Assembly (NCBI GenBank): GCA_016787565.1
Contig: JAEUUG010000018.1
Span: 62,001 to 126,000, forward strand
DNA length: 64,000 nt
Direction of reading: 5' to 3'
Origin: Cyclobacteriaceae bacterium
Lineage (GTDB): Bacteria > Bacteroidota > Bacteroidia > Cytophagales > Cyclobacteriaceae
Part shown: piece after piece, positions 46,446 through 54,338 of the stretch
Layout of the letters: each line of letters starts with the position of its first letter
Numbering within the stretch: position 1 is the first letter of the stretch
Notes under the pieces: generated by a model
Database searches by the model: none
Told to the model about the DNA's origin: nothing
Seen by the model: the letters and a program-made list of their open reading frames with translations, nothing else
Made by a program: the position numbers and the translations under genes

Positions 46446-46506
46446 GTCTATTGACTTAATAGATAATATGTATAGTTTTGCTTAATAATCTACTATAACT
46501 ATAGAC
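46446..46506 (+). promoter_or_regulatory. Promoter bracketed by two copies of the 19-nt motif (copies 3 and 4)
   Basis: Copy 3 (46446-46464) is GTCTATTGACTTAATAGAT, and copy 4 (46488-46506) is the inverted form ATCTACTATAACTATAGAC. Between them is TAGTTTTG (46473-46480), a -7 match, with TTG 19 bases upstream (46451-46453) inside copy 3 as -33. Copy 4 would lie just after the transcript start. One site over -33 and one over the start is the usual layout for repression. The PstS-like gene starts 10 bases further on. Confidence 0.6.
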
Positions 46507-46516
46507 TTTAATCATT

Positions 46517-47533
46517 ATGAAGACTTACCACCGCAGCCTTCTTTTTCTGACCACACTGATTACCGCAGCCGGTATCAGCAATGCTCAGAGTACTGTAACT
46601 GCATCCGTTCTTTCAGCAAGCGAAAGCTTAACGCAACATGCTCAACCTAACCCTTCTGCCAAACAAAAAGTAGTGGTAGCAACAGGTACCCGCTTTGCCT
46701 ATCCCCTCGTACAGAAGTGGATTGATGACTACAGCATCGTTAATCCTAATGTGCAAATCGTTATTGAGTCGCGAGGTACATCTGATCCTGCCCAGTACGA
46801 TATACTCATTGAAGCAAGCGAACCCACTGAGGAGTTGAAAAAGAGTAGAGAGTTTATTTATGTGGCGCGTTATGCCATCCTGCCCGTAGCCAATAGCAAC
46901 TCCACCTTCTCAAAAATCTATGGCGAAAAGGGAGTTAACACTGAGTTAATCAATCAACTCTTCTTCCATGATATCTATGCTGACAAAGAGAAGGAACAAA
47001 CTGTGAAAGCTCCCTATACTATTTATACCCGCTTACAAAAAGCAGGTGCTCCGATTGTATTTGCAAAATACTTTGGCTTTGAACAAAAGGATATTAAAGG
47101 CAAGGCTATTGCCGGAGCTGATGAGCATCTCTTAAAAGCTATTTTACGCGATTCCACTGCACTATCCTACTTGCCCCTAACGCTGGTGTATGATCACACA
47201 ACTGGAAAGCCTGTATCCGGAATAACCGTAGTCCCGGTAGACCTGAATGGGAATGATCGTGTAAGCGATGATGAGAAATTTTACAACGAACTGGGCGCGG
47301 TACTGCAACGCCTGGAAAGCAAGGACGCTAAAGATTTCAAAAACGTACCCATCGAATACATCCACCTCTCGGTAGATAAGCGCACAGCAACCCTTGAGGC
47401 CGTTGATTTTTTGCGCTGGGTCATTGACAACGGACAAAAAGATTTACATGCCTACGGCTATCTGGTTCCCGAGCCAAAGCGGTTAGACAAAGGATCTTTT
47501 GATCAGTTCGCGGCTAAACGCATCAAACAATAA
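46517..47533 (+). CDS. PstS-like periplasmic substrate-binding protein, copy 2
   Basis: A 338-residue paralogue of the protein at 41777. Signal peptide, then TGTRFAYPLVQKWIDDYSIV matching the same position in copy 1, and an EF-hand-like loop PVDLNGNDRVSDDE. It starts under its own motif-flanked promoter. No ABC transporter genes are adjacent; a TonB-dependent receptor follows. The ligand is probably an oxyanion; sulfate or a sulfonate is a guess from context. Confidence 0.82.
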   Translation: MKTYHRSLLFLTTLITAAGISNAQSTVTASVLSASESLTQHAQPNPSAKQKVVVATGTRFAYPLVQKWIDDYSIVNPNVQIVIESRGTSDPAQYDILIEASEPTEELKKSREFIYVARYAILPVANSNSTFSKIYGEKGVNTELINQLFFHDIYADKEKEQTVKAPYTIYTRLQKAGAPIVFAKYFGFEQKDIKGKAIAGADEHLLKAILRDSTALSYLPLTLVYDHTTGKPVSGITVVPVDLNGNDRVSDDEKFYNELGAVLQRLESKDAKDFKNVPIEYIHLSVDKRTATLEAVDFLRWVIDNGQKDLHAYGYLVPEPKRLDKGSFDQFAAKRIKQ

Positions 47534-47542
47534 AATAAAAAT

Positions 47543-47568
47543 GGGCCGTGTAGTTTATGCGGCTCTTT
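47543..47568 (+). terminator. Weak rho-independent terminator
   Basis: GGGCCG (47543-47548) pairs with CGGCTC (47560-47565), with one G-U pair, followed by a short TTT. It lies between the PstS-like gene and the TonB receptor and may only partly terminate. Confidence 0.4.
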
Positions 47569-47623
47569 AAAAACTCTTTGCACGAATCAAATCCCCCTTT
47601 GTTTGTCAATAAATACAAAACCT

Positions 47624-50203
47624 ATGCTTAAAAAGTTACAACTCATCATTCCAATTTTATTTTTTTCAACCGGTTTGTTTGCACAGGCTGTTGTTGAAGG
47701 TGTTCTAAAAGATGCCAACGATCAGCCGATTGTTTCTGCAACCGTTGCAATAAAAGGAACAAATAAATATGTTATCTCCGATATCAATGGAAAGTTCAGT
47801 ATTGCGGCACCTAAAGAACTGCCCTTTACTATCCGGATTAATTCCGTTGGCTTTAAATCGCAGGATGTTGAAATTTATGAATTATCCGGTGAATCACTAG
47901 ACCTGATTCTTACTGACGACAGTCTGCTGGATGAAATCGTGGTTACCTCAAGGCGCAGAGAAGAAACTGCACAGAATGTTCCTATTCCGATCTCTGTTGT
48001 GAGTGGTGCGTTAATTGAGGAAGCTGGTGCTTTCAACGTTAACCGCCTTAAAGAGCTTGTTCCATCGGTTCAACTTTATTCGTCAAATCCACGCAATACG
48101 GGAATTAATATCCGAGGACTCGGTTCTCCGTTCGGCCTTACCAACGATGGTCTTGACCCCGGTGTAGGCTTCTATGTGGATGGTGTTTATTATGCGAGAC
48201 CGGCCGCTGCAACCCTGGACTTTATTGACATCGAGCAGATTGAAGTGCTGCGCGGACCACAAGGAACATTGTTCGGTAAAAACACCACTTCAGGTGCCTT
48301 TAACATTACCACTCGGAAAGCCAGCTTTACTCCTGGCGCTGACCTGGAGGTTAGTTTTGGAAATTACGGATATGTTCAAGCTAAGACTTCCATTACGGGC
48401 CCGCTCAGCAAAACACTCGCAGCACGTGCATCGTTCTCGGGCACCCAGCGTGACGGTTTGATTGACAACATCGTTACCGGAAGAGCAACAAATGATATAA
48501 ACAACCTTGGCTTTCGTGGTCAATTACTGTATGAACCCTCAAACAATCTCACTATTACGCTGGCCGCTGATGTTAGCAGTCAAAAACCCGATGGTTTCGC
48601 ACAACCCATCGCTGGTGTAGTAGAAACTAAGCGTGCGGCTTACCGTCAATTTAATAACATCATCAGCGATCTGAATTATACCGTGCCAACCCTCAATGCA
48701 TTCGATCGGAAAATCGATCACGACACACCCTGGAGATCGGGCAACGAATTGGGTGGCGTATCGCTTACCATAGATGCGCAAGTTGGTCCCGGTACGTTAA
48801 CCTCCACTACAGCCTGGCGCTATTGGAATTGGAAGCCATCCAACGATAGAGACTTTACTGGTTTGCAAGCATTGGCAAAATCGCAAAACCCGGCCGAGCA
48901 CAGAAATTGGTCACAAGAAATCCGCTATGCGGGTGAATTCACTTCTAAGTTAAGTGGTGTGATTGGTCTGTTCTATATTGATCAGGAAGTTAAGATCGAT
49001 GGCACGGAGGAATCGGGCACAGCGCAATGGCGTTTTTCGCAGAGCTCAACTAGTCCGCTGTGGCAAACCCCCGGTCTTCTTGAGGGATACGGTATCCGAA
49101 CAAATGCCTCCATCAAATCATCCAGCGCAGCGGTCTTCGCCAACGTTGATTGGGAGATTGTAGAAGGATTGCACATCCTGCCTGGTGTCCGCTACAACAA
49201 TGACAAGAAGGATGTATCGTACGATCGCAGAACCTACGGTGGCCTCGATACCGCTACCTATGCTGGTACAAAAGCAGAAAAGATTGCACTTCAGAATATT
49301 AAGAATGGCGTTTACAGTAATCAAAATTATGTTGCCGATGCCAATGAAAATAATTTCACCTATCAGCTTACGGTAGCCTACCGGGCTAGCAAGCGCATCA
49401 ATGCATTTGCAACCTACTCTACAAGCTTCAAGCCCGTGGGAGTTAATGTGGCTGGCCTTCCAACCATTAGCGGTCAGCCGGCAACAGACCTCGCGGTAAT
49501 AAAACCAGAGGATGTAAAACATTTCGAAATTGGTGTTAAGACTACACCGACCAACAACCTGACATTGAACGTAACCTTACACAACTCGGATATCTCCGAC
49601 TATCAGACGAATGTTCAATCACCGGAGTTAGGTGTAAACCGTGGTTATATCGCCAATGCAGAGAAGGTGAATGTAAAAGGCGTTGAAGTGGATGCTAATC
49701 TGAAGGCCGGCAAACATTTCTCCTTCTACGGATCGCTCGCCTATACAGATGGTAAATATGTAACTTTTACCAATGCACCACTTCCATTGGAAGAAACCGG
49801 TCAGGTAATTGATGGCGTGCAGGTGGCCTTTAAAGACATATCAGGAGAAAGATTACCCGGTATTTCCAAATGGGCAACATCTATTGGCGGTGAGTTTTCT
49901 AAAGCTGCAAATTTTCTTCGCCAGCAAGGAAAGTTCTTTGTTGCTGTGGATACATATTATCGTTCGGAATTCTCTTCAAGTCCATCACCTTCAGCATTCC
50001 TGAACATCGATGGCTATGCGTTAGTTAACGCAAGACTTGGATTCCGTACAGCGAGCGGAACATCCATATCGCTGTGGTCTCGTAACCTTTTTAATAAAGA
50101 CTATCACGAACAATTGCTGGTAGCTGGGGGTAATGCCGGACACTACGGATCTGTACTGGGCGATCCCAGAACGTATGGTATTACTTTACGCCAATCCTTC
50201 TAA
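47624..50203 (+). CDS. TonB-dependent receptor
   Basis: An 859-residue outer-membrane receptor. The start at 47624 gives a signal peptide (MLKKLQLIIPILFFSTGLFA). A carboxypeptidase-regulatory-like domain (about 22-98) is followed by a plug with TonB box DEIVVTSRRREETAQNVPI and a barrel ending ITLRQSF. The barrel resembles the FecA/siderophore-type (not SusC-type) group, but the N-terminal domain is strikingly like that of the SusC at 33184. No SusD partner follows. It probably imports a small ligand. Confidence 0.92.
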   Translation: MLKKLQLIIPILFFSTGLFAQAVVEGVLKDANDQPIVSATVAIKGTNKYVISDINGKFSIAAPKELPFTIRINSVGFKSQDVEIYELSGESLDLILTDDSLLDEIVVTSRRREETAQNVPIPISVVSGALIEEAGAFNVNRLKELVPSVQLYSSNPRNTGINIRGLGSPFGLTNDGLDPGVGFYVDGVYYARPAAATLDFIDIEQIEVLRGPQGTLFGKNTTSGAFNITTRKASFTPGADLEVSFGNYGYVQAKTSITGPLSKTLAARASFSGTQRDGLIDNIVTGRATNDINNLGFRGQLLYEPSNNLTITLAADVSSQKPDGFAQPIAGVVETKRAAYRQFNNIISDLNYTVPTLNAFDRKIDHDTPWRSGNELGGVSLTIDAQVGPGTLTSTTAWRYWNWKPSNDRDFTGLQALAKSQNPAEHRNWSQEIRYAGEFTSKLSGVIGLFYIDQEVKIDGTEESGTAQWRFSQSSTSPLWQTPGLLEGYGIRTNASIKSSSAAVFANVDWEIVEGLHILPGVRYNNDKKDVSYDRRTYGGLDTATYAGTKAEKIALQNIKNGVYSNQNYVADANENNFTYQLTVAYRASKRINAFATYSTSFKPVGVNVAGLPTISGQPATDLAVIKPEDVKHFEIGVKTTPTNNLTLNVTLHNSDISDYQTNVQSPELGVNRGYIANAEKVNVKGVEVDANLKAGKHFSFYGSLAYTDGKYVTFTNAPLPLEETGQVIDGVQVAFKDISGERLPGISKWATSIGGEFSKAANFLRQQGKFFVAVDTYYRSEFSSSPSPSAFLNIDGYALVNARLGFRTASGTSISLWSRNLFNKDYHEQLLVAGGNAGHYGSVLGDPRTYGITLRQSF

Positions 50204-50226
50204 TAGATCGCTTAAAACCTAATACC

Positions 50227-50269
50227 ATGGCTTCTGTGCGGAAATCAAATTCCCATAGAAGCCATTTTT
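50227..50269 (+). terminator. Strong terminator hairpin overlapping the next start codon
   Basis: ATGGCTTCT (50227-50235) and AGAAGCCAT (50257-50265) form a perfect 9-bp stem followed by TTTTT. It fits a terminator for the TonB receptor gene, yet its first three bases are the only in-frame ATG of the following porin-like gene. Confidence 0.75.
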
Positions 50270-51579
50270 ACTTCTGTGAACTTTTATACATACTGATTCT
50301 ACAATTCCTGGTATTGTTGTGTGATGGCAGGCACAACACGCTATGGGCACAGCAGCAGGACAGCATAAAACATGAATTGATTATCGACCTGGAAATACGA
50401 CCACGAGCGGAATTCCGAAATAATTATAAGGTGGTACCCGCAGACTCCGTCATGCCTGAATTATATATCAGTCAGCGAAACCGCCTTTCGCTAACCTATA
50501 CTACAATGGCACTTAACGTTCACGCATCATTCCAAGAGATCCATGTTTGGAATAAAGCGGGCGAAGAATCCGCCATTGGCAGTATCAATTTTTATGAGCT
50601 TTATGCAGAGCATTCCCTTGCCAAAAATCTCTCGGTACGCATTGGCAGGCAAGCCTTATCCTTTGACAATGGTCGCATATTTTCAGCGGCCCCTTGGGCG
50701 CAGCAATCACGTTCGCACGAAGGTGTTCGACTACTGTATACGAAAAATAAAGTTATTACCGATCTGGTCTGGACCTTCACCAGAGCCTATTCAACCGCGT
50801 TTGATCAAACTTATTCACCCATAGCATCCAATCAATATAAATGGCTTGTGGTTCATCATTTGAAATACACTATTAACCCCTCACTTTCTTTTACCACCCT
50901 CAATTCCATTGATGTTTTTGAACAGCTCAATGACCCAGATGCTTATTATTTCCGGTTAACAAATGGTGGAAGGGTTGAATACACCAGATCAGATTTTTAT
51001 TTCACGTTAAGTGGCTATTATCAATCGGGAAATAATGTAGCGTTGAAGAACATTCACGCCTATTATATTCAACCCGAAATCAAAACCACGCTAAACAAAA
51101 CTACCCTTCGGCTGGGCGCTGAAATATTGAGCGGTGATGGTGAGGCTAATCAAAATGTAACTCATTCATTTGTTCCCTTGTATGGAGTTGCCTGGAAATT
51201 CATGGGGAATATGAACCTCTTTGCCAGATTTCCAGCCGATGTCAATAATAGGGGATTGGTTAATCCTTACTTATTCATTAGTTTTCAATTCGATAAAAAG
51301 TATTCTGTTCGAGCTGATGGTAATTTATTCTATTCACAACATTCGCTTACGGATGCCCGTAATAAGAAAGCCCATAAATATCTGGGGTTCGAAAGTGATC
51401 TTTCGCTCAATTTTAAACCACTAAAAAGTTTGGAGCTAAATTTTGGTTTTTCGTTTCTGCTTCCTGAAAAAAGTATGGAGATACTCAATAAAGTCAGTGA
51501 TTCAGATACTATACCCGTTTGGAGTTACCTGATGATTTCATTTAACCCAATACTCTTACAATATAAAAATGTCAGATAA
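50227..51579 (+). CDS. Alginate-export-like outer-membrane porin protein
   Basis: A 450-residue beta-barrel protein of the alginate_exp-like family: after a hydrophobic signal (LLYILILQFLVLL, then Ala-Gln-Gln) it has RAEFRNNY, the motif LSVRIGRQALSFDNGRIFSA, and the aromatic-rich strands typical of the barrel. The ATG at 50227 is the only one in frame near the start, but it lies in a terminator hairpin, so a non-ATG start downstream is possible. It lies between a TonB receptor and a DUF2490 gene and may pass small anions. Confidence 0.78.
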   Translation: MASVRKSNSHRSHFYFCELLYILILQFLVLLCDGRHNTLWAQQQDSIKHELIIDLEIRPRAEFRNNYKVVPADSVMPELYISQRNRLSLTYTTMALNVHASFQEIHVWNKAGEESAIGSINFYELYAEHSLAKNLSVRIGRQALSFDNGRIFSAAPWAQQSRSHEGVRLLYTKNKVITDLVWTFTRAYSTAFDQTYSPIASNQYKWLVVHHLKYTINPSLSFTTLNSIDVFEQLNDPDAYYFRLTNGGRVEYTRSDFYFTLSGYYQSGNNVALKNIHAYYIQPEIKTTLNKTTLRLGAEILSGDGEANQNVTHSFVPLYGVAWKFMGNMNLFARFPADVNNRGLVNPYLFISFQFDKKYSVRADGNLFYSQHSLTDARNKKAHKYLGFESDLSLNFKPLKSLELNFGFSFLLPEKSMEILNKVSDSDTIPVWSYLMISFNPILLQYKNVR

Positions 51580-51679
51580 TTATTTTTACATGAATACTGC
51601 GTTCTATTTGAAGTCCTATATTGTACGGCAAATTCATAATAAAAAGAGCAAAGAAGTGAATAGTAAAATACCCATAGCG

Positions 51680-52462
51680 ATGCATTCAGGTCATTCCGAT
51701 ATACGTAAAAATTTTTTTCCCAGACGTAGCCTGTTGTTACTGATGTGTTCGCTACTGTTCATGGTCGATTCGGCCTTATCGCAAACGAAAGAATTTGAAA
51801 ACCGCGAGATGACCTGGCTCGGGTACTTCAATCAAACACGGTTTACCAACAAGTCAGGGTTGTGGGTTGATCTTCACTTGCGCCTGAATGATCAGTTTGT
51901 AAATGAAGTGCACGCTACACTAGCACGTGTTGGGTATATCTATTATTTCACTGATCAAGCCAGACTAACTGTAGGTTACGCTCACCAAACACAATACGGG
52001 CATGAGAACAACCCCACTGTTCAGGAGCATCGCCCGTGGCAGCAGATTCAATGGTTTGAAAAAAAGAGCTGGTTTACCATGATGCAATGGATACGATTGG
52101 AAGAACGCTTTCGTGAAGAAGTGTCCAATGGTCAAGTAACGGGTGATTATACCTTCAACTACCGCATCCGGTATAACATGTCTTTCTCTATTCCGCTCAC
52201 ACAAAAACAAATGGGACCTAAAACACCCTTCATCTTCATGAACAATGAAGTATTTATAAACTTCGGGAAAAACATTGTAAACAATTACTTTGATCAGAAC
52301 CGAGCATTTGTCGGACTTGGCTATCAGTTTACACAGCACCTTAATGCTCATCTGGGCTATATGTACATCTTTCAGCAACTTCCGGCCGGTAACGAGTACA
52401 TCAACACCCATGCTATCCGGCTATTTGTATTTCATAATCTGGATTTCAGGAAAAAAGAATAA
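51680..52462 (+). CDS. DUF2490 domain-containing outer-membrane protein
   Basis: A 260-residue protein. The start at 51680 (MHSGHSDIRKNFFPRRSLLL) gives an exported protein with cleavage near SALSQ; the in-frame ATG at 51569 gives a longer N-terminus without a reason. The DUF2490 pattern is clear: WLGYFNQTRFTNKSGLWVDL, ARVGYIYYFTDQARLTVGYA and RPWQQIQW. A small beta-barrel is likely. Its stop overlaps the ATG of the CHR transporter by one base (TAATG), so they are co-translated. The function of DUF2490 is unknown. Confidence 0.85.
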   Translation: MHSGHSDIRKNFFPRRSLLLLMCSLLFMVDSALSQTKEFENREMTWLGYFNQTRFTNKSGLWVDLHLRLNDQFVNEVHATLARVGYIYYFTDQARLTVGYAHQTQYGHENNPTVQEHRPWQQIQWFEKKSWFTMMQWIRLEERFREEVSNGQVTGDYTFNYRIRYNMSFSIPLTQKQMGPKTPFIFMNNEVFINFGKNIVNNYFDQNRAFVGLGYQFTQHLNAHLGYMYIFQQLPAGNEYINTHAIRLFVFHNLDFRKKE

Positions 52463-53766
52463 TGATTACAAAACCAACCTTCAAAGAAGCCTTTCAATTC
52501 TGGCTCAAGCTGGGTTTCATCAGCTTTGGCGGACCGGCCGGACAAATTGCCATCATGCATGAGTTTCTGGTTGAAAAAAAGAAATGGATTTCTGACAGTC
52601 GCTTTTTACATGCACTGAATTACTGCATGATTCTTCCCGGGCCAGAGGCACAACAACTGGCCACCTACATCGGTTGGTTGATGCACGGTGTACGCGGTGG
52701 TCTGACAGCCGGAATTCTATTTGTGCTGCCATCACTCTTTATTCTGCTGGGCCTAAGCACTGCGTATGTTCTTTTCGGAAAACTGGCGTGGGTTGCTTCG
52801 CTTTTCTATGGATTGAAACCTGCCGTGGTTGCCATTGTAATTCTTGCCCTGATAAAAATCGGAAAGAAATCATTGATCAGTCCGTTTCACTATGGCGTTG
52901 CTGCAGCCTCCTTCATTTGCATTTTCTTTTTTAACATTTCATTTCCACTGATTATTGTTGGAGCACTGCTTTTCGGTTTCATCGGACAAAAAATATTTCC
53001 TAACTTCTTCAACCCATCAAAAGCATCTGCACATGCCGATGCCCATGAATCGGAGTATTACCTCAATAAATTCTCTGCTCCCGTTACCAATGGATTAAAC
53101 AGTACGAGTGTTGCCATCAAAATTGGAACCGGCCTTGTGTTGTGGCTTATTCCGTTTGCATTATTTTACTTCTTCCGTAACGATTTTTCCTTTTGGTCTG
53201 CCCTGAACATCTTTTTTACCAAGGCTGCATTTGTAACCTTCGGTGGGGCGTATGCTGTTCTTCCCTACGTGGCGCAGGAGAGTGTTGAAAAATTTCACTG
53301 GCTCACACAATACGAAATGATTGATGGGCTTGCACTGGGCGAAACCACACCCGGTCCCCTCATTATGATTCTTGTATTTGTTGGCTTCATGGCCGGCTAC
53401 CATCATGGTAACGGCTCGCTGCTGGATGGAACGTTTGGTTTGCTGAGTACAGCGTTTTATACGTTTTTGCCTTGCTTCATTTTTATTTTGGTGGGCGCCC
53501 CGATGGTAGAGAAAACTAAAGAGAATGAAAATCTAAAATCCATTTTGTCAATCGTTACGGCTGCGGTCGTAGGCGTGGTACTGAACCTCACCATCTACTT
53601 TGGAAAAGCTGTAGTATTTCCACTCGGGTTGCAGGCTATTCCGGATTGGTTCTCTGTAGTATGGCTCCTCATCTCTTTTATAGCCCTATACCGGTTCAAG
53701 ATAAACATGATTACCTGGATTGGTGTGAGTGCTGCTGCAGGATTTCTCTATCAGCTATTCCATTAA
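52462..53766 (+). CDS. CHR family (chromate/sulfate) transporter
   Basis: A 434-residue inner-membrane protein, the long form with two homologous halves. Motifs: LGFISFGGPAGQIAIMHEFL near the N-terminus, PGPEAQQLATYIGWLMHG, and in the second half AAFVTFGGAYAVLPYVAQE with LGETTPGPLIMILVFVGFM. CHR proteins export chromate, and some are linked to sulfate; here sulfur genes lie upstream. Chromate resistance is the family's main known role, but the location suggests sulfate or sulfite movement, which is inference. Confidence 0.88.
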   Translation: MITKPTFKEAFQFWLKLGFISFGGPAGQIAIMHEFLVEKKKWISDSRFLHALNYCMILPGPEAQQLATYIGWLMHGVRGGLTAGILFVLPSLFILLGLSTAYVLFGKLAWVASLFYGLKPAVVAIVILALIKIGKKSLISPFHYGVAAASFICIFFFNISFPLIIVGALLFGFIGQKIFPNFFNPSKASAHADAHESEYYLNKFSAPVTNGLNSTSVAIKIGTGLVLWLIPFALFYFFRNDFSFWSALNIFFTKAAFVTFGGAYAVLPYVAQESVEKFHWLTQYEMIDGLALGETTPGPLIMILVFVGFMAGYHHGNGSLLDGTFGLLSTAFYTFLPCFIFILVGAPMVEKTKENENLKSILSIVTAAVVGVVLNLTIYFGKAVVFPLGLQAIPDWFSVVWLLISFIALYRFKINMITWIGVSAAAGFLYQLFH

Positions 53767-53829
53767 TTTTCTGACGTAACTCGATTTTTATCAGCCTTCT
53801 TCATTTATCTTCGCGGTCTTTACTCTACT

Positions 53830-54333
53830 ATGGCATTACTCGAAAAACAATTGGTCGTTAAACGATCCTCTATACCCAACTCCGGAAAAGGCTTGTTCAC
53901 CAAAAAGCCTATTGCAAAAGGAACCAAAATTGTTGAATACAAAGGCAAAATCACACCCTGGAAAGATGTGAAAGATGAAGATGGCAAGAATGGCTACATC
54001 TTTTATGTCAACCGTAAACACGTTATCAATGCACATCCTACCCCGCAGCACCTGGCACGGTATGCCAACGATGCCCGTGGCTTAGTTCGCATAAAAGGCA
54101 TTCTGAACAATTGCGACTATGTAACCGATGGGTTGAAGGCCTACATCGAGTCCAAAAAGGATATTCCGGCAGGAGCCGAAATCTTTGTTGACTATGGCCC
54201 GGATTATTGGAAAACAATCCGCGAAAACCTCAAAATTCAGGCACAGGAGGAAAGAGAAAAACTGAAGGAACAAAAGCAAAAAGCAAAGAAGAAAACCACC
54301 ACCAAACGAAAGGCGGTTAAACGCAAACGCTAA
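53830..54333 (+). CDS. SET-domain lysine methyltransferase, small
   Basis: A 167-residue protein with a near-minimal SET domain: SSIPNSGKGLFTKKPIAKGT (N-terminal), ARYANDARG where eukaryotic SETs have NHS, NCDYVTDGL, and EIFVDYGPDYW (catalytic Tyr). A coiled, Lys/Arg-rich tail (about 130-167, KKTTTKRKAVKRKR at the end) looks like a DNA-binding or self-methylated histone-like tail. It would transfer methyl from SAM to a lysine. No pre- or post-SET zinc motifs. The target is unknown. Confidence 0.88.
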   Translation: MALLEKQLVVKRSSIPNSGKGLFTKKPIAKGTKIVEYKGKITPWKDVKDEDGKNGYIFYVNRKHVINAHPTPQHLARYANDARGLVRIKGILNNCDYVTDGLKAYIESKKDIPAGAEIFVDYGPDYWKTIRENLKIQAQEEREKLKEQKQKAKKKTTTKRKAVKRKR

Positions 54334-54338
54334 ATTTC

